Shown: positions 21,981-31,092, counted from the stretch's first letter. The stretch: DNA of 64,000 bases from Asterochloris sp. CNOR1 (GCA_963969365.1 OZ017755.1:124001-188000); one strand, 5' to 3'. The notes: generated from the sequence alone by a model not told the origin. Numbers and translations are program-made.

Positions 21981-23545
21981 ATGTGGCCCTTTAAGAGCAA
22001 GGCGCAGAAGGCACGGGAGAGGCAAGAAGCAGTAGCAAAAGCTGCACAAAGAAGGGAGGCCCGCTACGTAGAGGAGCGGGAGTACCTTGACAGGTACCTG
22101 CTACAAGGTAGGCTTTCGTCCTCAGCCTACAGACTGCATGTTACCAGAGGAGGCACCTGCATAGGGCGCTGCCAGTCCCTGCCCAGCACGCAAAGGATTG
22201 TAGCATGTACAGGCAACATGCAGGGTTGCCAGGCAGCTCAGTGGTAAAATGCAATCCCCAAAGCCTTGGGGTCCTGGCGAGCACGGCATCTGCACCTGTG
22301 AGGACCACTTGGCTGCACCCGCTCTGCTGCCTGCAGAGGCACAGCGTATCCAGGCCAGCAAGGCCGAGCAGGCCCCCGTGCAGCAGGGAGCACGCCCGGG
22401 GCAGCAGCCCCCCAAGCCAAAGCCCTACCAGAACACACACTATGACAGGCAGGTGGTGGAGTATGTGAGGAACGCCACAAGAGATAATGTCTGGTACTAC
22501 AGAGACAGGTGAGCCTGTTGCCACTATTGCTTGGTTCTCAGAATGGTCAGGTCCAAGCCACCATTGCTAAATCTTCAGGATATCCAGCTCCATGCCACTG
22601 CTGCTGCAAATCAGGACCTTTTTCCAGGCGTTGCGCATGAAGTTGGCTTGCTGAAGACACCTGCTTGTGCCAGGCCTCACTTGCTTCCCAGGGTGGACAC
22701 GAAGTGCTGTGGCTGCACGGCGCCACTGCTGGGCATACCTCAACTTTCTGCAGCATCTCAAAGCATCAGTCTAACACTTCTGCAACTTGCAGGCTCAATG
22801 TTGCACGGGGCCCCTGCACACTGCCTGTTATGAGAGAATGCTGGTGAGCTGTAGCACAGCAGCAGGGCCTGTGGGCCTTGTGGCTGGTCATCGGGTATTA
22901 GCGTGCACACTCCGCCCCCGACCGAAACAGACCAGCAGCTGCTGCCTGCTTGATGCATGTCGGCGCGTGAAAGGCAGCATTCCTGATTGCTGCCTAAATG
23001 CTGACGGCGGATGCAGCACAAGCGCTCAATGGTTGCTGCTGTCTGCTGCAGGGTGAATGGCGTCATTGATGAGAACACACTGGTCTGGGGCCAAGTGAGT
23101 CTCCCTGTCAATTGTGGTCTTCAAAGAGTCCTTTGGTGATTCATGGGCCTATGGGTCACACATACTTTGAGCCTGAAGCAGCCGTCCTGCTCAGCTCCTT
23201 GCCTGGCTGTGGTGTGCAGGGTCTCTTTGACTTCCTGCCCATATGCAACGTGAGAACATTAGTGCCGCAGATACGAACTGTGGAAGGTGAGGCCACTGCC
23301 AGCTCAAGCACGCAATGTCTTGGCGGGCAAGCTACTGCAGCAAACTTTTGTTGTTGCTCATGGATCCTGTCAAAGCCTGAGTCAGCCCTGATGCCCACTC
23401 CCTGCAGTCTGAGTGCTGTGCTGCAGTGCAACTTGTCACATGGATGAAGAAGAATCTGGTGCTTAAGCCAGCGCTCAAGAGGATCAGGCAGGAGCGTGCA
23501 GCCCAGAGGATACGAGCCACAGACCAGGTTGCTGACATGTACTAG
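21981..23545 (+). CDS. GYF-domain (DUF4339-like) protein, 192 aa, six exons
   Basis: Exons 21981-22107, 22337-22508, 22793-22843, 23052-23094, 23220-23286 and 23427-23545 use GT/TGCAG sites. They sum to 579 nt, an exact open frame of 192 codons plus TAG. Residues 1-45 are a basic/acidic helix (MWPFKSKAQKARERQEAVAK). The middle holds a GYF_2-type fold: DNVWYYRDRLNVARGPCTLP, then CWVNGVIDENTLVWGQGLF and FLPICNVRTLVPQIRT. A basic helix (KKNLVLKPALKRIRQERAAQ) ends the protein. The W-Y-Y...GP..LP...G.I...T.VW pattern resembles the domain in plant plastid proteins; GYF folds bind Pro-rich peptides. The virus is inserted 104 bp after its stop codon, so its 3' UTR or terminator is probably affected. 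Confidence 0.85.
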
Positions 23546-23643
23546 CAGCAGCGCCCTGATTGCAGTCCGCTTGTGTGTTATCTTGCTCTGGCAGGTCTGG
23601 TGCTGAAGCAGTGTGCAGGGCACCAGTGCATGCAGCGTTGTCT

Positions 23644-23649
23644 GTGCAC
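23644..23649. repeat. Left target-site duplication GTGCAC
   Basis: GTGCAC lies directly outside the left terminal repeat and again at 47834-47839. Six bases is the usual Polinton/PLV duplication length. The site is a perfect palindrome, so it also extends the inverted repeat visually. Bases further out (TTGTCT left, CATCGC right) do not match, which fixes the boundary. Confidence 0.8.
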
Positions 23650-23815
23650 ACGTACGATTCAACCTGGGTTCCCGTATATTCCCGCATCCCTGGCCGCCCA
23701 TCTGCAGTAAAACCTACGAATTTCGCTGAAGCCGGGCACCTCTCCCATTTGGACTCCCATTGGACTTCGGCAGATATCGTTGGAAATCGTTGGAAGTGAC
23801 CTGCTGGCAGGAGTT
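23650..23815 (+). repeat. Left terminal inverted repeat, 166 bp
   Basis: Starts ACGTACGATTCAACC and ends CTGCTGGCAGGAGTT. I compared it base by base with the complement of 47668-47833 and found no mismatch. Inward of 23815 the two arms stay recognisably similar for another ~28 bp (AGGCAGGTG, CATGA) with substitutions, so the perfect part may have been homogenised. Confidence 0.95.
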
Positions 23816-24021
23816 TGACTGAATTAGGCAGGTGGCATGAGGCCCCCAATCCCGCAGACTTCTGGGGGCTTATTGGGGCCCTGCATGCTTAGGAACGGTT
23901 ACACAGGTATCATGCAAAGATCGTGTCTAGACCTTTATGTTCAAGCAAACATTGGTAAAAAGAGTGAGGCTTACTGATACAAAGAAAAGTTTGGCATGTC
24001 GAAAGCCAGCAGAACACTGAT

Positions 24022-24450
24022 CGAGCCAAGCCAAAACATTAAGGCTGACAGCCACCAGGCACTGAAGCAGTGACATTCAGCCAAGCCATCAAGGCTAGCA
24101 CATACATCAACATAGAGTCAGTAGCAGCTTCTTGAGACATGAAGTGACTGGAGGACTTGCATATGTTCTGCATGAAGTGAGGGCCTTGCATATGTTCTGA
24201 TAGATCAGTAGGGCAGACAGAGGGCACTGAGCCAAGCCATCAGGGCTGGCACACACTTTAACACAGAGACTGCAGCAGTATCTTGTGACATGAAGTGACT
24301 GGGGGACTTGCAAGCGAGGGCCTTGCATGAGTGCTCATAGATCAAGGGCTGTGATAGTGGAAATTGAGCCAAGCCATGAAGGCTATCAGAAACATCAGCA
24401 GAGAGACTTCAGCAGCATCTTGAGACATGAAGTGACTGGGGATTTTTTGG
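24022..24450. repeat. ~140-150-bp imperfect tandem repeat in the left viral arm
   Basis: GCCAAGCCAT.A.GGCT occurs at about 24024, 24080, 24231 and 24368. CTTG(A/T)GACATGAAGTGACTGG occurs at about 24131, 24282 and 24419. Units from 24080 are ~151 and ~137 bp, plus a partial third. No convincing ORF. It lies between the left terminal repeat and the first arm gene. Confidence 0.85.
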
Positions 24451-24475
24451 GCCTGAACAGCAGAGAACAAAGGGC

Positions 24476-25724
24476 TCACAAATATGGAAGCCCAGCACTG
24501 AGTGGAGCAGATGGGATAAAGGTGCTGAAGGACTCCTGAAGTTGCTGCTGAAAGTGCAAGTCTGCCTTGAGGGCCGAATTGTCAGTGATGAGCTTGCACA
24601 CCACTACCTCTGCGTTGCTTCTGTACGCCAGCAGCTGTTTCAAAAGGAGTGCGTTGGTCTCCCGCTTGCTGACCTGGAGCTGCAGGACTTCGGCCCGCAA
24701 CGAAGAGTTCTCGCCCTCCAACCTGTCGACACGAGCCCCCTGGACGGCAGCATCTCTCAGAGGAGCCCCGTCAGCTTGAAGTGGTCTGCAGCGGAAAGTG
24801 CAACAAGTGTAAGTATGCCCTGTCATGCAATGGATTTAAACTCGCCCACCTGCTCGTGTTGGCCTTCATGCTCATCCCATGGTTTGGGTGTGAGATTTGG
24901 AGTGGGTGATGAAGAATATCCCAATGAGATCTGGAATGGGGTGATGGAGAATATCCCAATATTATTATGTCGGCATTTCAGCATGTCCCACACAGAATGC
25001 CTCCTTGACCCCTTACATATCAAACAGCTCAGTCCAGTTGAAAGGCAGCAGCTTGAATGTTGGTGCAGGCCAGAGATTGATGTTCCCCTCCTGATAGCAT
25101 GTGCTCTGCCAGTCAATCAGAACTGAGTGGTTCAGCTGGTCTAACAGGTACATGTGTGCCAAGTTGCTGATGATGCAGATCTTCCCATTGGCAATGTGCT
25201 TGACAACATAAGCTAAGAGGGAACTAAGCTCAATTTTGCCCTTGTACAACTGCTTTTCTGGAAACAGCAAGTGCAACACCATAACAGCTGCCTCAGAAGC
25301 AGCTTCCATGCCTGCTTTGGGCTCCAATGTGTTGTCCTCCATCACAGGAGTTGTGTATACCAAAGTCAGCCACTCTGCAGTGAGCTATGCAATCCAGTCA
25401 GCTGGTGTCTGCAGTGAGCCATGCACTGTACTGTAGCTATCACTGCAGCTTACCAGTGAAGTCCAGCAGGTAGCTCCACTGCAGAGTTGTGTTAGTAATC
25501 TTGTCATCCATCTCATCCACAGCAGCTCTCACAAGTTCCCCCAGGTCTGGAAAAGCTGACTGTGGCACCCTCCATGTCCCTGGGCAGAGCTGTGTGGTTC
25601 TGGGTGTTTTGATGACTCTCTGCAGGTGTTTGCAAGAGAAGCGGAGCTGCACCACGTCGTAGTCCCCCAGGAAGGCCGCTATGCACCGCAGCAACTCCTT
25701 CTGCAGAGCTGTGAGGGATGCCAT
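24476..25724 (-). CDS. Left-arm cargo gene: F-box-like plus coiled-coil protein, three exons, 312 aa
   Basis: Exons 25724-25454, 25374-25017 and 24785-24476 use GTAAGC/CTGCAG and GTAAGG/CTGCAG sites. They total 939 nt, an exact frame of 312 codons plus TGA. Residues 1-36 (TALQKELLRCIAAFLGDYDV, then VQLRFSCKHLQRVI) read as an F-box-like helical motif, which in other proteins docks to Skp1 of SCF ubiquitin ligases. The middle part is unassigned (SYLLDFTGEWLTLVYTTPVM). The last ~100 residues form a leucine-rich coiled coil (RLEGENSSLRAEVLQLQVSK). It lies inside the virus, faces outward toward the terminal repeat, and has spliceosomal introns, unlike every core gene. I read it as captured eukaryotic cargo; function unknown. 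Confidence 0.72.
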
Positions 25725-26052
25725 TCACATCTCATAGCTTCGCTTTGACCAACCTGAAGTCAAAGTCCTTTACAGATTCAGTCCATTTCATGGGCTGCAT
25801 CTTGAAGAATGCGGGAGTCCAACAGGGTTCTCATTTGAATTCCGTGAGGGTTGGCATGGTGGGTTCGCGTTGACCCGTTGAATAATGTAATAATAATGGT
25901 CAACTCTACTCTAGTATTTTGTTATTCGTAGTAATTTGTTATTTGGGTCAACATGAAGGCACATAGAGGCCTCCCTCCTCACTTCCAACACAACCTCTCC
26001 ACAACCTCCAAACAAGGACAAATTCCTGCAACCTCTCTACCTCTACACAAAC
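25725..26052. promoter_or_regulatory. Divergent promoter region between left-arm gene and viral core
   Basis: A 328-bp gap between divergently transcribed starts. It changes from host-like to AT-rich sequence near 25850 and contains an 8-bp inverted repeat, GTTGACCC (25869-25876) and GGGTCAAC (25945-25952), with a third GGTCAAC at 25898, flanking TAATAATAATGG and TTTGTTATT tracts. A pyrimidine-rich leader (CAACCTCTCCACAACCTCC) precedes the ATG at 26053. Confidence 0.45.
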
Positions 26053-26445
26053 ATGTCGGTCTACACTTTGTTCAGGACAAACAGTACGGTAGAGGTGCTC
26101 GAGATCAGTAGAGAGGATCAGAAGTCGAACAGAATCGTCGAATACCTGAGGCAGTTCATTGTCGATCGGTGGCTCGAGATCAATGTTCGATTTAGAATCG
26201 GCAAACAGGCCTGTACCATCTTCATGGCAGACGATGCAGAAGGCAGAAACACCAACTTCTTGGTCAACCAGGCCTTAATCAACTCCGCCACCAAGACCAA
26301 CTACAACAGAAAGTATCTGGACCAATGGGGCACCATCAGCCTCAGGGGTGACATAGTGATCAAGACCACAAAGCCCATAGATCCCAAGTTCCTCAATGTG
26401 CCAGAAGCTATGTTCCCTGACACTGCCTCTGATGAATCTGAGTAA
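26053..26445 (+). CDS. PLV core protein of unknown function, 130 aa
   Basis: First gene of the viral core, ATG 26053 to TAA 26445, with no upstream in-frame ATG after the leader. Mixed alpha/beta composition, start MSVYTLFRTNSTVEVLEISR, acidic tail DTASDESE. It is followed after 77 bp by the 144-aa gene. No domain recognised. The charged core (RWLEINVRFRIGKQACTIF) and acidic tail would suit a DNA- or protein-binding factor, but that is a guess. Confidence 0.7.
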   Translation: MSVYTLFRTNSTVEVLEISREDQKSNRIVEYLRQFIVDRWLEINVRFRIGKQACTIFMADDAEGRNTNFLVNQALINSATKTNYNRKYLDQWGTISLRGDIVIKTTKPIDPKFLNVPEAMFPDTASDESE

Positions 26446-26522
26446 ACCATTATGAAAGTCAACTCTTCACATGTAAATGCTCGTTTTGATATAGACAGAA
26501 TTGAGGGAATCATGTCTATAGG

Positions 26523-26957
26523 ATGCAGAGTGTACCATATGAAGTCCAACAGCTGGTCCTTTCCAAGATGTCTATTGATCGTAGAGTGAGGTTCAAGGTG
26601 CCGCCTAAGAAGCTTGTACTCCCAGACATAAAGCTCAGTAAGCGAGAGCCCTCAGGACTGTATAGAACAACGTATGATTGGTTTACAAGTCAAAAAAGCA
26701 GAAACTGGCCTTTCTACTACAATCATTGGGAATTCTATGCGACATATCGAAAGTTGACATGTCATGCCGAACTACACAAGATGTTCCACCGAAGACGAAA
26801 GATAGCTCACAAGGCCAGGCTCAAGGAGCTGGACAAATGGGTTAATGATCACCGCAATTACAGCCCTGGAGAAATTGACAGAATCAGAGAGAAAGTCCTA
26901 GAGAACATCAAGGAAGAACAGACTGGAATGCCTGAATGGCATGTGAATGACATGTGA
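26523..26957 (+). CDS. Small viral protein with N-terminal F-box-like motif, 144 aa
   Basis: ATG 26523 to TGA 26957. The first ~30 residues (VPYEVQQLVLSKMSIDRRVR, then FKVPPKKL) follow the pattern P-x-E-[VI]-x-x-x-[IV]-L-x-x-[LM]-x-x-D-x-R common to F-box-like leaders of small proteins in algal DNA viruses. The rest is rich in aromatic and basic residues (WPFYYNHWEFYATYRKL) and ends in a charged helix. It converges with the next gene across 108 bp. Role unknown; could be a virion protein or a ubiquitin-system adaptor. Confidence 0.65.
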   Translation: MQSVPYEVQQLVLSKMSIDRRVRFKVPPKKLVLPDIKLSKREPSGLYRTTYDWFTSQKSRNWPFYYNHWEFYATYRKLTCHAELHKMFHRRRKIAHKARLKELDKWVNDHRNYSPGEIDRIREKVLENIKEEQTGMPEWHVNDM

Positions 26958-27065
26958 GAGACTAGTGCTTGCCAAGAGATTCCTCTAACTTATGGCATCG
27001 TCTATGTAATTCGAAGTTCACTAGAGCCTGTGAAGCCAGCAGAGCTATCAGCAACCAAGGCATTA

Positions 27066-27395
27066 TTACCTATACTTCGAAATTATTGGTGGCACTGTCC
27101 CGCTATGACCATATCGCTCTAACTGGCCTCCAATGTCTGCTGCCTTCTTAGAATACTGTGACGCTGCATCTATACCTTTCAGAACCGCAGAACCACCCTT
27201 CAGAGCCGCACTACCAAAAGGTAGAGAACGAACGAAATCTGACGGAATGCCACCTAGACCCTCGTCGAAACTGCTAGCAGCATCTTTGATGCTATGACCC
27301 ACTGACCCGATTCGCCTCAAAACATTATGAGAGGTGCTCCCGATTCTGTTTACCACCTTTCCAATACTGCCTATCGCTTTCTGGAAGAACCCCAT
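27066..27395 (-). CDS. Small Gly/Ser-rich putative virion protein, 109 aa
   Basis: ATG 27395 to stop 27066. Amphipathic, Gly-rich segments (MGFFQKAIGSIGKVVNRIGS; FGSAALKGGSAVLKGIDAAS) and no long transmembrane helix. In many adenovirus-like lineages a short amphipathic protein of this type is encoded beside the penton gene and acts in membrane disruption or core attachment. That role here is inferred only from character and position, 34 bp downstream of the penton-like gene. Confidence 0.6.
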   Translation of the reverse strand: MGFFQKAIGSIGKVVNRIGSTSHNVLRRIGSVGHSIKDAASSFDEGLGGIPSDFVRSLPFGSAALKGGSAVLKGIDAASQYSKKAADIGGQLERYGHSGTVPPIISKYR

Positions 27396-27429
27396 TTAGA
27401 GTGTGCTGTGAAAGATTTTCTTGGAAGCC

Positions 27430-28674
27430 CTAGTAAGTGTCTTGTGTAGATTTATCTAGGTATCTCACTTTTATCACTGCATTCCAATTCGTGTCTGCTG
27501 TGGCGGCCAACGGGCTGTTATATTCGTCAGTCAGCCACATTCGCATATTTTGTAGTCTGTCGACTCCGAGCTCGAAAGTAAACTCCTCAGCAAGACTTCT
27601 GAATGAAATCAAACTACCATTATCGCAATCCACGGGAATACGCGCAAAAACGTTAGAATGCTTGAAGAATCCTAGATTGGAAATAGTGGTAGAATTGACG
27701 TAGTTGTCAAGAACCTGATTCACATGCCTTGCAGGACAGTCGATATGCAGCACCAAGTTCGATACCTTGGTGAGATTTATCTCCTGGTCGGAGGTGAATA
27801 TGTTTGAGTTCCCATAGACATTCTGACTGAAGCCTAGAAGGGTGTTTGTAGACCTTGCGGTCACATGAGGAGAGTTAAACACGAATTGGACCTCTGGGAA
27901 GGTTTGTGGTGTTCCATCGAAGGTAATGAAATTTGTCACATCATCTCCTGTGATAGTCCATGCAGGATAGACAGTAGAATCTCCTGGCAAACTGCCTCCA
28001 CTGAAAGGAAACTGGTTTTGTAGAGTGGTCGTCATTCTGTCAAAATCATAAAACCCCTGTGGGAGCGTGACTATTGTGGTGCCAAAAACGTTGTCTGCAA
28101 GATTGGTGGTCTCAGCCTGATATTTGGCACTTGGAGTGGGGACGCCATAGGTCTGCTGCTGAAAGCCTAGAGTTTTGCCTAGAGTTGATACAGAGAAGTC
28201 TAGTGTATAAACCTCAGTTGCCGTTGAGCTTGTGTCTGTGATGGAGTAACTGTAATACCCTGGTGAGACCTGACCATATACGACTTGGAAGATGTTTCCA
28301 GTAGGTAATGCGTTTAATAGTGTTTGGATCGTGCCAGCCAGGCTGTTCAAGGTGTAATAACGCCATGGGACCACGATGGTGTATGTCTGAGCACCCACAG
28401 TCCCTATAGTAATGTTGAATGAGTCATTGACTCCTAGCTTGATCTGCGGCCCATAAGTAGGATTAGGTGGCTCTACCACGAACGAGTCGTTAACCGAAGA
28501 AACTACGTCGTAATAACTGTTTCGCTGTACGAAATCTACCAGCTTCAACTGGATAGTCTCGTTTCTCGCAGCTTTAATCAAATCACTGTCAAATTGGAAA
28601 GAACAATCTAGAGATGTCCCTCCCGTTCTATTGGCGGATTGCAAAAAGATGGTTTGATCTCTCTTGATGCTCAT
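27430..28674 (-). CDS. Minor capsid (penton-like) protein, 414 aa
   Basis: ATG 28674 to TAA 27430. Start MSIKRDQTIFLQSANRTGGT, then a beta-rich, Asn/Thr/Ser-rich chain with few lysines, and a C-terminal block (FRSLAEEFTFELGVDRLQNM, NWNAVIKVRYLDKS). This architecture, length and position next to the packaging ATPase and major capsid genes match the penton protein of PLVs and virophages, which carries a jelly-roll N-terminal domain and fills the fivefold vertices. The start codon abuts the stop of the upstream gene with no spacing. Identification is by pattern, not by alignment. Confidence 0.72.
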   Translation of the reverse strand: MSIKRDQTIFLQSANRTGGTSLDCSFQFDSDLIKAARNETIQLKLVDFVQRNSYYDVVSSVNDSFVVEPPNPTYGPQIKLGVNDSFNITIGTVGAQTYTIVVPWRYYTLNSLAGTIQTLLNALPTGNIFQVVYGQVSPGYYSYSITDTSSTATEVYTLDFSVSTLGKTLGFQQQTYGVPTPSAKYQAETTNLADNVFGTTIVTLPQGFYDFDRMTTTLQNQFPFSGGSLPGDSTVYPAWTITGDDVTNFITFDGTPQTFPEVQFVFNSPHVTARSTNTLLGFSQNVYGNSNIFTSDQEINLTKVSNLVLHIDCPARHVNQVLDNYVNSTTISNLGFFKHSNVFARIPVDCDNGSLISFRSLAEEFTFELGVDRLQNMRMWLTDEYNSPLAATADTNWNAVIKVRYLDKSTQDTY

Positions 28675-29358
28675 TTATGTTTCAGCAGACAAAGAAATGG
28701 GAGCGGCTCCCCTAGCATAGGGCAATTCGGGAGCTGTGTCGGATATCTCGATTGCTCCATAGAAATCCTGAGGAGGCAGTTCCTTAGGCTTTGGCAGACT
28801 CTTGCTGTCTATGGGCATCATGGCCTTCAAACGGCGTTTCTCTGAGCCTGTCAAAGGCTTTTTGCTTTCCTCTGGAATGCACCCGGCGGCCCACATTCGG
28901 GCTATCCCTTGTCTGATGGAATCGTGCATTTCTGGTAGGTCCTGTCTGAGTTTAGCTAGCATGTCTTGTGCTTTTTCGGAGTCGAGAAGATCTGTCTGTT
29001 TCTCGGGTCTCTCGGATTCGACCATGAGTTTCTTACATTTCCGGTAGGTTTTTCTATTAGTGTGCTGCACGAACCCCAAGGTGTAGAATACATCTAGCAT
29101 ACCCAGGAGATACGGCTCGTATGAATGCCACCATCTCTGAGACAAGTACTGTCCCAAGAACTGATTCGCAAAGGCTCTCTGTTCCTTCACACTTTGAGTC
29201 TGCAGATGATCGAAAGTGAGCATACATACGTACTCGTGCTCAGCATTCATCTCCTTTTCGCCGTCAAACGCGATAATGGGCTTGTCTAGTTTATGTCTTT
29301 CGACATAATCTAGGACTTTGTTGGAATTTACGTACATCAGCCTGCTAGCTCTAGACAT
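28675..29358 (-). CDS. PLV conserved-type protein of unknown function, 227 aa
   Basis: ATG 29358 overlaps the end of the ATPase gene by 8 bp (ATGTCTAG). Mostly helical and charged: MYVNSNKVLDYVERHKLDKP, an aromatic segment (YLSQRWWHSYEPYLLGMLDV), a basic patch (NRKTYRKCKKL), and a Pro-rich C-terminal third. No protease triad (H..D..C in adenain spacing) is visible, although this is a position where a maturation protease might be expected. Unknown function; linkage suggests packaging or assembly. Confidence 0.65.
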   Translation of the reverse strand: MSRASRLMYVNSNKVLDYVERHKLDKPIIAFDGEKEMNAEHEYVCMLTFDHLQTQSVKEQRAFANQFLGQYLSQRWWHSYEPYLLGMLDVFYTLGFVQHTNRKTYRKCKKLMVESERPEKQTDLLDSEKAQDMLAKLRQDLPEMHDSIRQGIARMWAAGCIPEESKKPLTGSEKRRLKAMMPIDSKSLPKPKELPPQDFYGAIEISDTAPELPYARGAAPISLSAET

Positions 29359-30247
29359 CTTTACTAGAGTGGTTGAGATAAGTAGCGAACGATCTACGAA
29401 CGATGGGTGAATGCTGAGATCTATTGTCGATGTTCAGGAAATCATGGGGATTATCAGTGCTCAAGGCATGGTTGTAGAGCTCTAGGAACTTCTCTCTTGG
29501 CATCCCTACTTCGTCAGCCAGCTCGTCTTCAGCGCCTGATCTGCTTTGCTTCCATATCATCCAGTTGGACGCATTCTCACGAATTCTCTTCGGACATCCG
29601 GACTTCATGGACTGAGCTGCATAATAGGCTATAATCCCCTTATGGCGGTTAAGAATGAGTGTCTGAGCCAGTTTAGAAGCTCCAGTTGAGGTCAGTGCAC
29701 CGCTGCCTTGCAAATCATCTAGAATCAGATGGGTTATAGCAGGCCCATTTGGAAACCTTGGCTTTTCTGGCGGCTGGAAGTCTCTAGCAGCAATATCCAT
29801 CCTTTCTTCTGGGGTTAAAGCCTTGGGTCCATGTTTCATTAGCTTCTTCCATATGCCTTTCTGCTTATGGTAGTCTAGAGTCTTCTCCTTTTCTACCTCG
29901 ATGGAATGCATGATTTGCTCCATGAGGCCATCTGAGTACTCTGTATGTATGTCGTCGGGATCAGCTTTGAGAGCTTCGAAAATGGCTTGGTCATGCACAG
30001 TTGGACTTATAATAATTACTCGTTGATCTCTATTCTTGCCAGTGACAGCATCTCTGATGCCCCTATGCTGATACTGATGAACGGCCTTTACGATAGAATA
30101 CGACTTGCCGCTTCCTCTAGGGCCGATTGCAAGCATTAGTGGAAACATTTTTGCTGCTTCAGGGTCATTTGGAATGGGGTACCTTTTCTTCTTGTGGGGC
30201 ACAGCTGCATCTGTCCAAGTCCTACTCCTTTCTTCAACGATAGGCAT
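29351..30247 (-). CDS. FtsK/HerA-type genome-packaging ATPase (A32-like), 298 aa
   Basis: ATG 30247 to TAG 29351. Walker A is GPRGSGKS (residues 42-49) after the hydrophobic strand MFPLMLAI. Walker B is HLILDDLQG (residues 173-181). A strand ending in Gln (GIIAYYAAQSM) gives the sensor position. Size and motif spacing match the A32-like ATPases that pump DNA into capsids of PLVs, virophages and large DNA viruses. Basic N-terminus (PHKKKRYPIP) and central charged insertion. It sits between the core proteins and the capsid genes, as in many PLVs. Confidence 0.9.
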   Translation of the reverse strand: MPIVEERSRTWTDAAVPHKKKRYPIPNDPEAAKMFPLMLAIGPRGSGKSYSIVKAVHQYQHRGIRDAVTGKNRDQRVIIISPTVHDQAIFEALKADPDDIHTEYSDGLMEQIMHSIEVEKEKTLDYHKQKGIWKKLMKHGPKALTPEERMDIAARDFQPPEKPRFPNGPAITHLILDDLQGSGALTSTGASKLAQTLILNRHKGIIAYYAAQSMKSGCPKRIRENASNWMIWKQSRSGAEDELADEVGMPREKFLELYNHALSTDNPHDFLNIDNRSQHSPIVRRSFATYLNHSSKDV

Positions 30248-30252
30248 CTATA

Positions 30253-30729
30253 TTAAGATCGGCCGAAAAGATGGTATGCCAATTGCTCGTGATAATCTTG
30301 TTGAGGCTGAGGAGGTTGCACATATTGCTGGGCTTTTTGCTTAGATTTCTTTGGTGGCGGCTGCTCATATTCACTCTCCGATGAGCTGGATTCTACGATG
30401 ACTTTCTTTGGCTTCTTCACCTTCTTGACATGCTGCTTGGCCTTCTGCATATTCTCGATCTCCGCCTCTAGCTGCTTTACCCGAGCAGCTCGAGAGGCCG
30501 ACTCTATTTCCTTGCGCTTCTTCTCGAGTTCTCGCTCCTTTTTCTTAGTGCCAGTTGCATTCTGTCGTTTGTCTAATGCTGCCTGCCTGGCCACAGCGAG
30601 TTTAGCCAACATCTCGGGTGTCATGGTACGTTTTTTTCTAGCTTTCTGGGGCTGTGGAACTATTTCCTCTTCTGAGCTAGTCTCGACTTCTTCCTGAGTT
30701 TCCTCCAGAATTTGCTTCTTTGAAGGCAT
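30253..30729 (-). CDS. Highly charged Lys/Glu coiled-coil protein, 158 aa
   Basis: ATG 30729 to stop 30253, ending 5 bp from the ATPase start. Acidic N-terminus (EEVETSSEEEIVPQPQ), basic patch KARKKRT, a long charged coil (KKKERELEKKRKEIESASRA), a second basic cluster (KKVKKPKKV), a Ser/Glu acidic run, and Gln/Pro-rich tail. Such proteins typically bind nucleic acid or act as core scaffolds; here the evidence is composition only. Confidence 0.62.
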   Translation of the reverse strand: MPSKKQILEETQEEVETSSEEEIVPQPQKARKKRTMTPEMLAKLAVARQAALDKRQNATGTKKKERELEKKRKEIESASRAARVKQLEAEIENMQKAKQHVKKVKKPKKVIVESSSSESEYEQPPPKKSKQKAQQYVQPPQPQQDYHEQLAYHLFGRS

Positions 30730-30774
30730 AGAGCTTTCAGAGAAATTAGAAAATAATACAGACTCACTCTTCTA

Positions 30775-31074
30775 TCAATACGGACTGAACCCAGGCTTGG
30801 GCCTTGGAATACCAACTCTAGGTGGACCTGGAGGCGGGGCTGGGGTTGGTTGTCCTACTCTACTATCGTTCCCCTGGTAAGGCTGGATCTGCTTGAATCC
30901 AACCTTGATATCAGGTACAGTCCTGATAGGGAAAGGATAGAGAAAGGCGTTCTGACCCCACCGCCGGTCTTCTAGATCTGCATAATGAATGGGCCTATTG
31001 AGGGCCTGTGCAGGATCTCTGCTGAGGCCTCCGATATAACTGACTGGGTAATTGATTGCATCGATGTTGCTCAT
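30775..31074 (-). CDS. Small proline-rich putative virion protein, 99 aa
   Basis: ATG 31074 to TGA/TAG-type stop at 30775, 18 bp after the major capsid gene stop. N-terminal half polar (INYPVSYIGGLSRDPAQALN). The C-terminal 30 residues are Pro/Gly-rich (TPAPPPGPPRVGIPRPKPGF). No domain recognised. Its place immediately downstream of the capsid gene suggests a capsid accessory or cement protein (inference). Confidence 0.6.
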   Translation of the reverse strand: MSNIDAINYPVSYIGGLSRDPAQALNRPIHYADLEDRRWGQNAFLYPFPIRTVPDIKVGFKQIQPYQGNDSRVGQPTPAPPPGPPRVGIPRPKPGFSPY

Positions 31075-31092
31075 ACTTTGTAGATCTATAGA

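Noticed and set aside
24022-24450. CRISPR-like array.
   Set aside because: Repeats are long (140-150 bp), diverged, without unique spacers, and in a eukaryotic genome.
26969-27151. A 60-codon plus-strand frame between convergent viral genes.
   Set aside because: It lies mostly antisense to the 109-aa gene and shows no domain or coding bias.
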